Virus record (IMG/VR): IMGVR_UViG_3300022538_000412
Location: 1-21,972 of that record
Direction: 5' to 3' (one strand)
From: a virus
DNA length: 21,972 nucleotides
The translations under genes and the position numbers were made by a program. The stretch's first letter is position 1, and every line of letters starts with the position of its first letter. Below are positions 6,149 through 12,862 of the stretch, one piece after another. The notes beneath the pieces were generated by a model. The model was not told the DNA's origin. It did not search any database and worked only from the letters and a program-made list of their open reading frames with translations.

Positions 6149-6352
6149 ATGGAGAATGTACAACAAACTGATATTAAGTTGAAAAAATTTAATAATATAA
6201 AAATAATTAAAAGTGAGTATAATAGTATATCAGTTAATTCATCTGAAGACAACAAAACGAGCAAGAATAGCAAGACGTTGGGTTCTATTACTCCAAAATC
6301 ATTATATGTTATAAAGTATATAGCTGAAAACACAGCAATGTTGCATACATAA
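6149..6352 (+). CDS. 67-aa hypothetical protein
   Basis: An AATAAGGAGAAGTAAATG start region like that of the capsid-targeted genes precedes this frame, 22 bases after the previous stop. The product is Lys-, Asn- and Ser-rich (MENVQQTDIKLKKFNN... with DNKTSKNSKTLG) and looks largely disordered. It ends SLYVIKYIAENTAMLHT. No family recognised and no leader cleavage motif. Bases 6353-6440 after it hold no gene. Confidence 0.45.
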   Translation: MENVQQTDIKLKKFNNIKIIKSEYNSISVNSSEDNKTSKNSKTLGSITPKSLYVIKYIAENTAMLHT

Positions 6353-6446
6353 CATATATTTCTGCACACCTTAGAAACACCTTTAATAAACAAAGTATAG
6401 TCTATACTAAAAATAATTTTAAGTAAACTATTAGTACCAAAAAGTA

Positions 6447-6455
6447 TGTTATAAT
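6447..6455 (+). promoter_or_regulatory. Extended -10 promoter
   Basis: TG-T-TATAAT (TATAAT at 6450-6455) lies before an AGAGGCT site and the short ORF at 6488. The hairpin-like string GCAATAATGC appears inside that ORF rather than next to the -10. Confidence 0.6.
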
Positions 6456-6487
6456 ACAATTATAAAAATTAAATAGAGGCTAAAAAA

Positions 6488-6550
6488 ATGAAAACAATTA
6501 AACTTGCAATAATGCTTAACTTGATTAATAAAAGGAATAAAAATGAATAG
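6488..6550 (+). CDS. Possible 20-aa leader peptide
   Basis: The frame MKTIKLAIMLNLINKRNKNE overlaps the next gene's ATG (6543) by eight bases and carries that gene's AAAAGG ribosome site. It could couple translation of the PLD-like gene, or simply be the 5' leader, since it contains the GCAATAATGC hairpin sequence. Confidence 0.3.
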   Translation: MKTIKLAIMLNLINKRNKNE

Positions 6551-7043
6551 TGAAAATGAATATAAAATAAAATTAGAAAAACTTGACGAAGAAACTAGTG
6601 AAGAATTAATTTCAAATGGTACTAGAGACCACGAATTGGCTTTAATTTATCAGTTTTTAAAAACAGCTAAACGGAGTGTTAATATTATTTCTAATAGGTT
6701 ATTTTTTTATGACGATTTGTCAATATTAGAAGTCTTAAATATAGCGTTGAACAGAGGTGTAAAAATAAAAATCCTATTAGATGATTACCAAAACAACAAG
6801 ATAACCAATAACACTTTTTTAAGTAACTGCCTTGATAATGAGAATTGCGAAATCAAAACTTATGACAAACCTTTAAAAGCTCATATTATTACTAGAGATA
6901 ATAACGCATTTAGATATTGTGATAATCCTGGTAGCAATATAGCAGTGGCTAGTTTTTCACGTCCTAGTGTTGTTAAAAATGCGACAGAAAAACTGTTTGG
7001 TGATTTTTTTAATCAACAACCCGAATACAAGCCCATAGTGTAG
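6543..7043 (+). CDS. Phospholipase D-like fold protein (tentative)
   Basis: In this 166-aa protein, residues ~28-110 read like one PLD-type half-domain: ALIYQFLKTAKRSVNIISNR (a helix then strand), LEVLNIALNRGVKIKILLDD (the usual helix-GVxxxILLD strand), then CEIKTYDKPLKAHIITRDNNAFRY. In active PLD enzymes the last block would be HxKxxxxD; here it is H-I-I-T-R-D, so the catalytic Lys is missing. A degenerate, non-catalytic or binding version is likely. Such domains occur in bacterial immunity and phage proteins, with no firm role. The gene has an AAAAGG ribosome site and the promoter at 6447. Confidence 0.45.
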   Translation: MNSENEYKIKLEKLDEETSEELISNGTRDHELALIYQFLKTAKRSVNIISNRLFFYDDLSILEVLNIALNRGVKIKILLDDYQNNKITNNTFLSNCLDNENCEIKTYDKPLKAHIITRDNNAFRYCDNPGSNIAVASFSRPSVVKNATEKLFGDFFNQQPEYKPIV

Positions 7044-7073
7044 TTGACAATATTTTAGTTTAAAATTTCCAAA

Positions 7074-7190
7074 ATGAAATAAAATATCATTGGTGTTCTT
7101 GATAACCAAATTATTGGTTCAGGTGCTCATTTAAAAGGAATACAAGATGAAAGACGTAAATTGCTTCAGGAACTAAATATAGGGGAATGA
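7074..7190 (+). pseudogene. Small gene with stop at codon 3
   Basis: ATG AAA TAA is followed in frame by 35 open codons encoding NIIGVLDNQIIGSG... and ending LLQELNIGE, then TGA. One substitution (AAA to TAA at 7080) would explain the break. The peptide is not recognised. The following short frame (ATG at 7192) begins one base after the TGA. Confidence 0.35.
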
Positions 7191-7207
7191 GATGAATGGA
7201 GAAAAAA

Positions 7208-7363
7208 ATGAATAATGAACACAGTAAAAGAATGAAAAATAAAAGGCATAAGGATTATTGGTCTGACATATTTACTATTTGGGGTTGGGTGTTTGTAATA
7301 CTTATGTATGTAATTACAAATACGGCTGAGATGTGGGAACCAATAAAATCTTTTATAGAATAG
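7208..7363 (+). CDS. 51-aa single-pass membrane protein
   Basis: A GGAG site (7197-7200) precedes the ATG. The protein has a basic N-terminus (MNNEHSKRMKNKRHKDYW), one membrane helix rich in Ile, Trp and Val (about residues 21-38, IFTIWGWVFVILMYVIT) and a short C-terminal tail. By the positive-inside rule the N-terminus should be cytoplasmic. Family unknown. Confidence 0.5.
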   Translation: MNNEHSKRMKNKRHKDYWSDIFTIWGWVFVILMYVITNTAEMWEPIKSFIE

Positions 7364-7394
7364 AGGTACAACAGGTACATTGTTATTTTGGTAA

Positions 7395-7979
7395 ATTACA
7401 GCAAAACCTGATGACTTTGTACTTGAGATAAGATGGGGTCAGCAGAACTGTGTAAACCAAATAAAAACAGTTCCTGTTGAGGAAAATCAAAGTGGCAGAG
7501 ATATTTTTGAGCAATGTGAACTTGAAATGAACCAACGAATTTCAAGAAAGAAACAGCAAGGGTATACAGAGGCAATTCCTAAAGTAGGTGCAAAAATAAC
7601 AAATGCACTTGGTTTACCAAAACCAATGCTTGCTAAAAAATGGGATGGAAAACCATTAAAAGGAACAATTTTTATTCAGCCTAAGTTAGATGGGAACAGG
7701 TGTCTAATTAAAATTGAAGATGGGGTTGTATTCGCATACACAAGAAATGGTAAAGAATTTACAACAATAAATCACATAACAGATGAATTCAAAGGAGTAA
7801 AGAATAGAACGATGATTATTGAAATAAAAGACATGCCAAGTGGACAAAAACTTAAACATATGATCGTGGATATAACATTTTCTGAAACGGGTGATCCTAT
7901 AGTAATATCTACTACATCAACAGAAAAGAAACAAGAAAATACAAATATTCCAAGTGAAATGAAGGATGGAGTATTTTAA
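7395..7979 (+). pseudogene. WGR / ATP-dependent ligase-like fragment
   Basis: The frame is open from 7395 (after TAA 7392-7394) to the stop at 7977-7979. The first ATG is at 7527, inside the WGR-like part, which begins upstream as PDDFVLEIRWGQQN. Then come GYTEAIP, PMLAKKWD and FIQPKLDGNRCLIK. KLDGNR matches nucleotidyltransferase motif I (KxDGxR) of ATP-dependent DNA ligases, with the Lys as nucleophile. Motifs III-V are not recognisable: the frame ends about 70 residues later in an unrelated-looking tail. Upstream, another frame reads VHCYFGKLQQ, which would join PDDF after a one-base shift at an A-run near 7410. I infer a ligase-like gene that has lost its start by frameshift and its catalytic core by truncation. 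A shortened product from 7527 (150 aa) is possible. Confidence 0.55.
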
Positions 7980-7997
7980 TTGCCCCATAAGGAACAT

Positions 7998-8249
7998 ATG
8001 AGTTTCGAATTAATAATAAAATGTTCAAAAGATATCTACAATATACATATTGATTTTTCTGATGGTACTTCAATGGTAACATCTAGCACAAAAAATCCAA
8101 AGGAAAAAAAACATTTAACAAGTAATAATTATCTAAATACTGATGGGAATTTTGATGATATACGACAAGAAATAATTAAACCACCAAAGATTAAAGAACT
8201 CAATAGAAGTGTTAAAATAGCACCCGAACTACAAAATATTGATATATAA
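7998..8249 (+). CDS. 83-aa hypothetical protein upstream of the actin homologue
   Basis: I place the start at ATG 7998, behind an AAGGAA site, rather than the TTG at 7980 that abuts the previous stop. The product MSFELIIKCSKDIYNIHIDF... has a beta-rich N-terminal half and a polar basic C-terminal half with KPPKIKELNRSVKIAPELQN. It could be an adaptor for the actin-like protein that follows, as small ParR-type proteins accompany ParM, but ParR usually lies downstream and no ribbon-helix-helix signature is evident. Confidence 0.5.
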   Translation: MSFELIIKCSKDIYNIHIDFSDGTSMVTSSTKNPKEKKHLTSNNYLNTDGNFDDIRQEIIKPPKIKELNRSVKIAPELQNIDI

Positions 8250-8271
8250 TTTGTAATTTATTAACAAATTA
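8247..8271. repeat. Inverted repeat in front of the actin-like gene
   Basis: TAATTTGT (8247-8254) is complementary to ACAAATTA (8264-8271), with a 9-base spacer. It overlaps the upstream stop and is followed by a T-run at ~8286. It may be a weak terminator or an operator/centromere-like element for the actin gene. Confidence 0.35.
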
Positions 8272-8304
8272 TATTATATAATAAAATTTTTAAATAGGGG
8301 ACTT

Positions 8305-9270
8305 ATGAAAAAAACAGTACTAGGGATAGATATTGGGTATGGAGACGTAAAAATTACGGTCGGAACTTCTGAAGGACGAATTGATAAGCAATTTAAATTC
8401 ACTAGTACTATAGGAATTACTAAAAGAAATGAACATATTAAAGATGCTCGTATTTACGACTACATGGAACATTCATATTATGTGGGCGAAAATGCATTAC
8501 ACCTACCATCTGAAAATCTAATTGATATTAATGATTATAAGAATTTAGAATATTATGCTCCGCTATTTTTATTTGAAGCAATTAAAATGATTGGATTTAA
8601 ACCTGATATTATTGTTAGTGGTTTATCAAAAGCACAGATTGAAAATTCAGGACACTTTAAAGAAAGACTAAAAAACTTTACTGTTAATGACGAACAATTT
8701 ATATTCGATGAAGTTTATATTTTACCACAAGGTGCAGGATCAAAAATATGTATTGATAAATATGGAAATAATTTCCCGCATCTTCAAGAAGAATTTATAG
8801 ACGAAACAACATTCGTTGGATGTGATATTGGCTTCAATACCCTTGATATGTTTTTAGTTACTAATGGCAAGACATCACCGAATTTATTCGAGGGTATTGA
8901 ACGTGAAGGAATAATGAAAATTGCAACTGAGGTAGCTAAGAAAGTTAGGGAACTCTATGGAAGACAAATTACATTACATGAAGCAAAGGAAATAATTGAT
9001 AGTGGAATCTATAAATTACGTGGTGAGAAACATGCATTCAAAGAATATATTGATGAAGTTAAAAAAACATATTTAAAAGATTTACTTGCATTAATTGAAT
9101 CTAAATATGGAAATATTCTTGATAAGTGTGACTTTATTAGTCTTAGTGGTGGTGGAAGTACTATATTTAAAACTACAATTGATGGATTCTTGAGAGTACC
9201 AAAAACTAAACACGAATACTATAATGCCATCGGTTTTTTTCTGTATGGTTTAACTATATTAAATAAATAG
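8305..9270 (+). CDS. ParM-like actin homologue
   Basis: This 321-aa protein has the actin/Hsp70 nucleotide-binding signature: phosphate-1 GIDIGYGDVK (7-16), phosphate-2 CDIGFNTLD (173-181) and an adenosine motif SLSGGGS (279-285). Length and motif spacing fit ParM/Alp plasmid- and phage-type actins (about 320-350 aa), not MreB or FtsA. ParM filaments push replicated plasmids apart; phage versions may position or segregate viral DNA. Ribosome site AGGGGA (8295-8300). A 58-aa gene follows at 9281. No clear ParR or direct-repeat centromere is visible, so the partner is unknown. The gene suggests that the element can persist extrachromosomally, which is inference. Confidence 0.85.
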   Translation: MKKTVLGIDIGYGDVKITVGTSEGRIDKQFKFTSTIGITKRNEHIKDARIYDYMEHSYYVGENALHLPSENLIDINDYKNLEYYAPLFLFEAIKMIGFKPDIIVSGLSKAQIENSGHFKERLKNFTVNDEQFIFDEVYILPQGAGSKICIDKYGNNFPHLQEEFIDETTFVGCDIGFNTLDMFLVTNGKTSPNLFEGIEREGIMKIATEVAKKVRELYGRQITLHEAKEIIDSGIYKLRGEKHAFKEYIDEVKKTYLKDLLALIESKYGNILDKCDFISLSGGGSTIFKTTIDGFLRVPKTKHEYYNAIGFFLYGLTILNK

Positions 9271-9280
9271 GAGAAATAAA

Positions 9281-9457
9281 ATGAATGGTAAAAAGGCAAA
9301 AATGTTGAGAAAACAAGCAGAAAAAATTTCAGCGGGACTACCATTAAAATCATATAAGATAAATAATGATACTACTATTGTTTTAGATAAATGTACTCGT
9401 AAGTATTACAAAATACTTAAACAAGAATATAAAACAAAAAAAAATAATCTATTATAA
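9281..9457 (+). CDS. 58-aa basic phage protein
   Basis: It starts 10 bases after the actin-like gene behind AGGAGA. The product MNGKKAKMLRKQAEKISAGL..., with DKCTRKYYKILKQEY near the C-terminus, is strongly basic. Its build (N-terminal KxAKxLRKxAE, then a late CTRxxYxxLK block) resembles a small uncharacterised protein I recall from various phages. It might bind DNA or the actin-like protein. Position and spacing suggest cotranscription with the actin gene. Confidence 0.6.
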   Translation: MNGKKAKMLRKQAEKISAGLPLKSYKINNDTTIVLDKCTRKYYKILKQEYKTKKNNLL

Positions 9458-9459
9458 AG

Positions 9460-9999
9460 ATGAAAACAGTAGAAATAAGCAATAATAATTTAAAAACTAT
9501 AGTTCTGCAACAAATTGATGAGCATGGTAATAATGTAGACCTTAATCATTTGGATACTAGTAAAGTAACTGATATGTATGAATTATTTAATAGTTCTAAA
9601 TTCAATGGTGACATTAGTAAATGGAATGTCAGTAGAGTAACTAATATGTGTGGGATGTTTTCTTATTGTACTAAGTTCAATGGCGACATTAGTAAATGGG
9701 ATGTTAGTAAAGTAAGAAATATGAATGATATGTTTGCTTATTGTACTAAATTTAATCAGGATATTAGCTCCTGGAATGTTGGTAAAGTAAGAGATATTAG
9801 TAGGATGTTTGCTTATTGTACTAAATTTAATCAGGATATTATTTCCTGGAATGTTAGTAGCGTAACTGATATGGGATATATGTTTGTATATGATAATTTT
9901 AAATATGTAGATATTCTTAAAGAATACTTCAATGGTTCTATTCCAAAAGGAAAGATTATTGATATTCTCAAAGAAAAATATCCAGAGAATTTTATTTGA
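9460..9999 (+). CDS. DUF285 (BspA-like) repeat protein
   Basis: This 179-aa protein has an N-cap (MKTVEISNNNLKTIVLQQID, then NNVDLNHLDTSKVTDM), about four repeats of ~25 aa (MFxYCTKFNxDISSWNVxxVxxM) and a C-cap ending GKIIDILKEKYPENFI. Both caps recur in the 277-aa paralogue at 18037. No signal peptide or lipobox is present, unlike Mycoplasma DUF285 lipoproteins, so a cytoplasmic or virion location is more likely than a cell-surface one. The ATG is two bases after the previous stop, with no strong ribosome site, suggesting coupling. The repeat solenoid implies protein binding; the partner is unknown. Confidence 0.85.
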   Translation: MKTVEISNNNLKTIVLQQIDEHGNNVDLNHLDTSKVTDMYELFNSSKFNGDISKWNVSRVTNMCGMFSYCTKFNGDISKWDVSKVRNMNDMFAYCTKFNQDISSWNVGKVRDISRMFAYCTKFNQDIISWNVSSVTDMGYMFVYDNFKYVDILKEYFNGSIPKGKIIDILKEKYPENFI

Positions 10000-10025
10000 A
10001 TAAACTATTTATATACATAAAACTA

Positions 10026-10034
10026 TGTTATAAT
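10026..10034 (+). promoter_or_regulatory. Extended -10 promoter at the left edge of the host-like block
   Basis: TG-T-TATAAT (TATAAT at 10029-10034) follows AAACTATTTATATACATAAAAC, an upstream sequence shared with the promoter at 5868. The conserved hairpin is absent; after ~10040 the sequence becomes less AT-rich. Confidence 0.6.
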
Positions 10035-10086
10035 ATATCTATTAAAAATGTAACTGCAATTAAATTTAAAGGAAAAAGTTTTAACA

Positions 10087-10323
10087 ATGCACGAATTTAT
10101 TGCAAAGATTATGCTGAAAACAAGCCAAGAATTATTATATTATCCGAATTACTTAAAATTCGACAAAAGCGGTCAAGCATCTTGCCCGTATTGTAGTGCC
10201 ATAAACTTTAATGAGTGGCAATGGCTAAAAAAATTAAAGGTGTTTTACCTTTATAAATGGGCGTTGCCCATTTTAACAGTTGGTAAAAATTATCAACAAA
10301 ATTGTAGGAGTATGAAAAAATGA
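10087..10323 (+). CDS. Doubtful 78-aa ORF, host-like composition
   Basis: An open frame MHEFIAKIMLKTSQELLYYP... with one CPYC pair (residues ~33-36) and a hydrophobic stretch VFYLYKWALPILTV. It has a possible AAAGGAAAAAG site and overlaps the next ATG by ATGA. A perfect hairpin (10255-10273) lies inside it, which argues for a transcription end rather than a coding region there. It may be a fragment of a bacterial gene. No family recognised. Confidence 0.3.
   Translation: MHEFIAKIMLKTSQELLYYPNYLKFDKSGQASCPYCSAINFNEWQWLKKLKVFYLYKWALPILTVGKNYQQNCRSMKK
10255..10273. terminator. 8-bp GC-containing hairpin
   Basis: AAATGGGC (10255-10262) pairs perfectly with GCCCATTT (10266-10273) across a three-base loop, followed by only a short T stretch. 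Possible intrinsic terminator. Confidence 0.35.
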
Positions 10324-10559
10324 AGTTTAAACAATTAACAGTTTTTGGGGTTTCCGCAGGAAAAGACGGACAAAACACGCTGAGATTTGAGGATGGTGAT
10401 ATTTTAAGTGGTCACGAACAAGAACACACTGAATGGGAATTTACATATACCTCAGCCAGCACAGGTTATAAAAACAAAGCACGTTTTTATAAAAATAATA
10501 TATCAGGGGTTGCTTATAATAACGGCGACAGCGTTAATCCGCCTGGAACTGATGCGTAA
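10320..10559 (+). CDS. 79-aa hypothetical protein, host-like composition
   Basis: The frame MKFKQLTVFGVSAGKDGQNT... is polar, beta-rich (EWEFTYTSASTGYKNKARFY) and ends GDSVNPPGTDA. It is visibly less AT-rich than the phage genes. A TAGGAG site (10304-10309) lies 10 bases before the ATG and even closer to a three-codon frame (MKK) overlapping it. I recognise no family. Bases 10560-10729 after it show no convincing gene on either strand. Confidence 0.45.
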   Translation: MKFKQLTVFGVSAGKDGQNTLRFEDGDILSGHEQEHTEWEFTYTSASTGYKNKARFYKNNISGVAYNNGDSVNPPGTDA

Positions 10560-10729
10560 TTCCAGATAACAGAACGCCCATAACCAAGATGAATGCTGAT
10601 TAAAAATATGCAAATAATAATCAGTTAAATTTGCCAAAATTAAGCTCAATAACAACCTAATAGACCATACAAATCTAGTGTTATTGCCAGATTTAGCGGT
10701 AAGTTTTTGTTGCATTTTTACGCCTTTGA

Positions 10730-10806
10730 TGGTGCCCTCGATGCGATTTGAACGCATGACCTGCCGCTTAGGAGGCGGCTGCTCTATCCAGCTGAGCTAC
10801 GAAGGC
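10730..10806 (-). tRNA. tRNA-Arg (anticodon CCU)
   Basis: Read on the minus strand: acceptor GCCTTCG pairs with CGAGGGC, D-arm GCTC/GAGC, anticodon stem GCCGC/GCGGC with loop CTCCTAA (anticodon CCU, decoding AGG), T-arm ATGCG/CGCAT with loop TTCAAAT, and CCA encoded at the 3' end (10730-10732). All arms pair well, so it should be functional. Encoded CCA and composition fit a gammaproteobacterial gene. It points opposite to nearly all genes of the window. Confidence 0.95.
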
Positions 10807-11075
10807 AATGTGATTATTATCCACGATATGACTATCCATTGAAATATTTGCATTATTTTTATCCGTTTTAGTGGAACAAGCCTTGCCCGTTCTTTTGTTT
10901 TTAGAAACGATCAAGGCTCGCTTTGGATAGGTGTTTTGTATGACTTGATATTTTACAAATCTATGTCATTTAAATCACAGTGAGACCTTTGCGTAATCAT
11001 CCCTATTTTATGCAAAGGTCTATCTAATAAAGAAATATGTTTTTTAAAAATCATATAAATGTGTGAGGATAAAAT
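10807..11075. other. Gene-free stretch with two inverted repeats
   Basis: No convincing coding frame on either strand. It holds an inverted repeat AGCCTTG...CAAGGCT (10879-10918) with an inner CGTT/AACG pairing, and a second at 10983-11021. The last ~20 bases supply the GAGGAT ribosome site for the next gene. Confidence 0.6.
10983..11021. repeat. Inverted repeat, possible IS-end remnant
   Basis: AGACCTTTGC (10983-10992) and GCAAAGGTCT (11012-11021) are perfect inverted copies 19 bases apart. The sequence GAGACCTTTGC resembles the terminal repeats of some IS5-family elements (from memory, unverified), so this may be a collapsed IS or a very short non-autonomous element. It could also act as a terminator, but there is no T-run. 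Confidence 0.4.
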
Positions 11076-11810
11076 ATGAACCAAGATAACGATTTAGTAC
11101 AAGATTACCTTCTATCCATAAAAAAAATACAGGATGAGAATAGCCAGATAATTACCAATAGGATAAGCTTTTCTTATGCAAAAATATTGCCAGATTTTTT
11201 AGAAAAAAATGAACTTATAGAAAATAGTGGACCAGTAGAAATTAGCGATAATTCAATATCAAGAACATCTTTAGCACATAAAGCTATGTTTGACTTATGT
11301 GACGGATCCAAAAGTATTAAAATATTTGCCAAAGGTCTTCATAAAAATATATACAGTTCAGATTTTGTAATCGAATCTTTTAAAAGATTTGTAGTAAGGT
11401 TTGTTGCAAAAAAAGATAAAACTACTGATATTCCAATGATATTAATTGTTAAAGAATATAATGAAAAATGTAAGGATAATATTAGCAAATCAAATTTTGT
11501 AAAGGAAGCTTTAAATCTTAAAAAGAAATATTCTAGAGATATTTTAAAGATATTAATGGTTGAAGACCCAAAGAAAGAAATAGAAGTTAATGTATTTGAT
11601 GTAAACGATAAAAACATTACACCTAAACAAGCAAAGGGAAAATATAAGTCGGCTGATATTTGCTCTTTTTCTATTTTTGGGGATTTTTACAGTTTTAGAC
11701 AGACCAATAAGAGTGGTCATAAAGCTTATATTAACCTAAAAGATACATTGGGGATTAAAACATTTAATGAAAATTTTAATACATTAAACAACTTATCCAA
11801 AGCCGTTTGA
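11076..11810 (+). CDS. Hypothetical protein, 244 aa, possibly PLD-like
   Basis: A complete AT-rich frame behind GAGGATAAAAT (11063-11073), lying between two tRNA genes. The product MNQDNDLVQDYLLSIKKIQD... is soluble and Lys-rich. A region SLAHKAMFDLCDGSKSIKIF (about 65-84) and a C-terminal SIFGDFYSFRQTNKSGHKAY then FNENFNTLNNLS resemble the layout of PLD-like binding proteins. In particular the C-terminal block recalls DNNAFRY...ATEKLFGDFF of the protein at 6543. No HKD catalytic motif is present. Similarity is suggestive only. Composition contrasts with the flanking host-like tRNAs, so it looks like a phage or accessory gene inserted here. Confidence 0.5.
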   Translation: MNQDNDLVQDYLLSIKKIQDENSQIITNRISFSYAKILPDFLEKNELIENSGPVEISDNSISRTSLAHKAMFDLCDGSKSIKIFAKGLHKNIYSSDFVIESFKRFVVRFVAKKDKTTDIPMILIVKEYNEKCKDNISKSNFVKEALNLKKKYSRDILKILMVEDPKKEIEVNVFDVNDKNITPKQAKGKYKSADICSFSIFGDFYSFRQTNKSGHKAYINLKDTLGIKTFNENFNTLNNLSKAV

Positions 11811-11866
11811 ATCGTGTTCGGTGTACCACTTCAAGACAAAGAGTATATAGTCAATTATGAATATTA

Positions 11867-11943
11867 GTCACGTTAGCTCCAACTGGTAGAGCAGTGGATT
11901 CCAAATCCAATGGATCGAGGTTCGAATCCTTGACGTGGCGCCA
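11867..11943 (+). tRNA. tRNA-Trp (anticodon CCA)
   Basis: Acceptor GTCACGT/ACGTGGC, D-arm GCTC/GAGC, anticodon stem GTGGA/TCCAA (one terminal mismatch) with loop TTCCAAA (anticodon CCA), variable TGGAT, T-arm CGAGG/CCTTG with loop TTCGAAT, discriminator G and encoded CCA at 11941-11943. It folds as a normal 77-nt tRNA and decodes UGG. Its final CCA overlaps the start of a tRNA-Met remnant. Confidence 0.93.
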
Positions 11944-11984
11944 TAACCTGAAGGTCACGTGTTTAAATACTGTCCTAGCTACCA
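11941..11984 (+). pseudogene. 3' half of a tRNA-Met
   Basis: From CATAA (CAT at 11942-11944 in anticodon position), continuing CCTGAAGGTCACGTGTTTAA and ending TCCTAGCTACCA, the sequence reads as the 3' half of an elongator tRNA-Met (cf. E. coli ...CAUAA...GGUCAC...GUAGCCACCA). The T-stem has mismatches and no 5' half is present. It begins exactly inside the CCA of tRNA-Trp, sharing CCA/CCAT, so it looks like a recombination junction. Possible attachment-site or tRNA-array scar. Confidence 0.55.
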
Positions 11985-12005
11985 ATTAATTTAAATTATA
12001 AATAA

Positions 12006-12788
12006 CTAAAAAAAAAGAGTTACTACGTATATAGAATTACTAATGCATATTCGTATAAGCATTATTATGGATATAGGAGTTGTAATTGTTCTCCCTATGA
12101 AAATCTAGGTAAACATTATTTTAGCTCTAGTAGAGATAAAGAATTCAAAGAAGATCAGAAGCAAAATCCTGAAAATTATAAATATAAAATAATTAGAACA
12201 TTTGACAACAGTAAAGATGCTCTGGAACTTGAAATAAAATTACATAAAAAATTCAATGTTGGAGTAAATGAATCATTTTATAATAAAGCAAAACAGACAA
12301 GTACTGAATTCTCAACACATGGAACAAAACATACCAAAGAAACTAGAGACAAATTATCAGGTAAAATACCTTGGAATAAAGGCATAGGATTAACAGATAA
12401 ACATAAGAAAAAGATTTCTATAGCTGGTAAAGGTAGAAAACAAACTAAAGAAACAAAGAAAAAGATATCCAAATCTATGAAAGACAGAGAACCATGGAAT
12501 AAAGGTAGAACATATTCTGATGTAATTGGATACAAATGTTCTAAAAATGCAACAGCGAAGAAAATAAACATCTATAATGTAGAGGATGAACTAATGTTTG
12601 AGTGCCATGGTAATTTTAAAAAGATTTGTATAGATAATGATTTACCGTTTGCATCACTTAAAACATCATATCAAAACAATAACATAAAATTGTTTGGAAG
12701 CGAAAAAGGATATTCAAAAAAATTAATTGAAAAATATAAAAATTTTTCTGGATGGTATGCTAGAATTAAATTTACAAATAAAAGTTAA
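12006..12788 (+). CDS. GIY-YIG homing endonuclease with NUMOD3 repeats, no start codon
   Basis: The frame is open from 12006 (after TAA 12003-12005) to 12788, about 260 codons. It opens LKKKSYYVYRITN...KHYYGYRSC, the GIY-YIG core (YVY and YYG), followed by ENLGKHYFSSSRDKEF and ALELEIKLHKKFN with the conserved acidic residue. Then come NUMOD3-type DNA-binding segments (SGKIPWNKG; ISIAGKGRKQTKETKKKIS; EPWNKGRTYS) and a C-terminal NUMOD1-like part. This is the architecture of T4 Seg/I-TevI-like enzymes. No ATG, GTG or TTG lies in frame before the catalytic core: CTA stands where the initiator would be, next to a run of A. Either a rare start is used or the 5' end is damaged. ATG 12477 would give only a DNA-binding fragment. 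It is inserted between the tRNAs and dnaK. Confidence 0.8.
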   Translation, partial: LKKKSYYVYRITNAYSYKHYYGYRSCNCSPYENLGKHYFSSSRDKEFKEDQKQNPENYKYKIIRTFDNSKDALELEIKLHKKFNVGVNESFYNKAKQTSTEFSTHGTKHTKETRDKLSGKIPWNKGIGLTDKHKKKISIAGKGRKQTKETKKKISKSMKDREPWNKGRTYSDVIGYKCSKNATAKKINIYNVEDELMFECHGNFKKICIDNDLPFASLKTSYQNNNIKLFGSEKGYSKKLIEKYKNFSGWYARIKFTNKS

Positions 12789-12803
12789 ACATAGGTAAAA
12801 CTA

Positions 12804-12840
12804 TGTTATAATAACTACTAATAGCAATGATGCTTATTAG
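12804..12840 (+). promoter_or_regulatory. Phage-type promoter and leader hairpin in front of dnaK
   Basis: TG-T-TATAAT (TATAAT at 12807-12812) is followed by a stem-loop at 12818-12840: CTAATAGCA pairs with TGCTTATTAG with one bulged T. The outer arms differ from other copies of the module (CAAA/TTG) but still pair. Downstream comes AAAAGGAGAAATAAAATG, like the start region at 9271-9283. No heat-shock (sigma32) promoter is visible. Confidence 0.8.
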
Positions 12841-12862
12841 TTAACTAAAAAGGAGAAATAAA

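Noticed and set aside
9996-10196. 66-aa frame starting in the DUF285 stop region
   Set aside because: It covers the promoter at 10026 and has no ribosome site; overlaps the other doubtful frame at 10087.
10503-10757. 84-aa minus-strand frame with a hydrophobic stretch
   Set aside because: It starts inside tRNA-Arg and overlaps the gene at 10320; no family match and no independent ribosome site.
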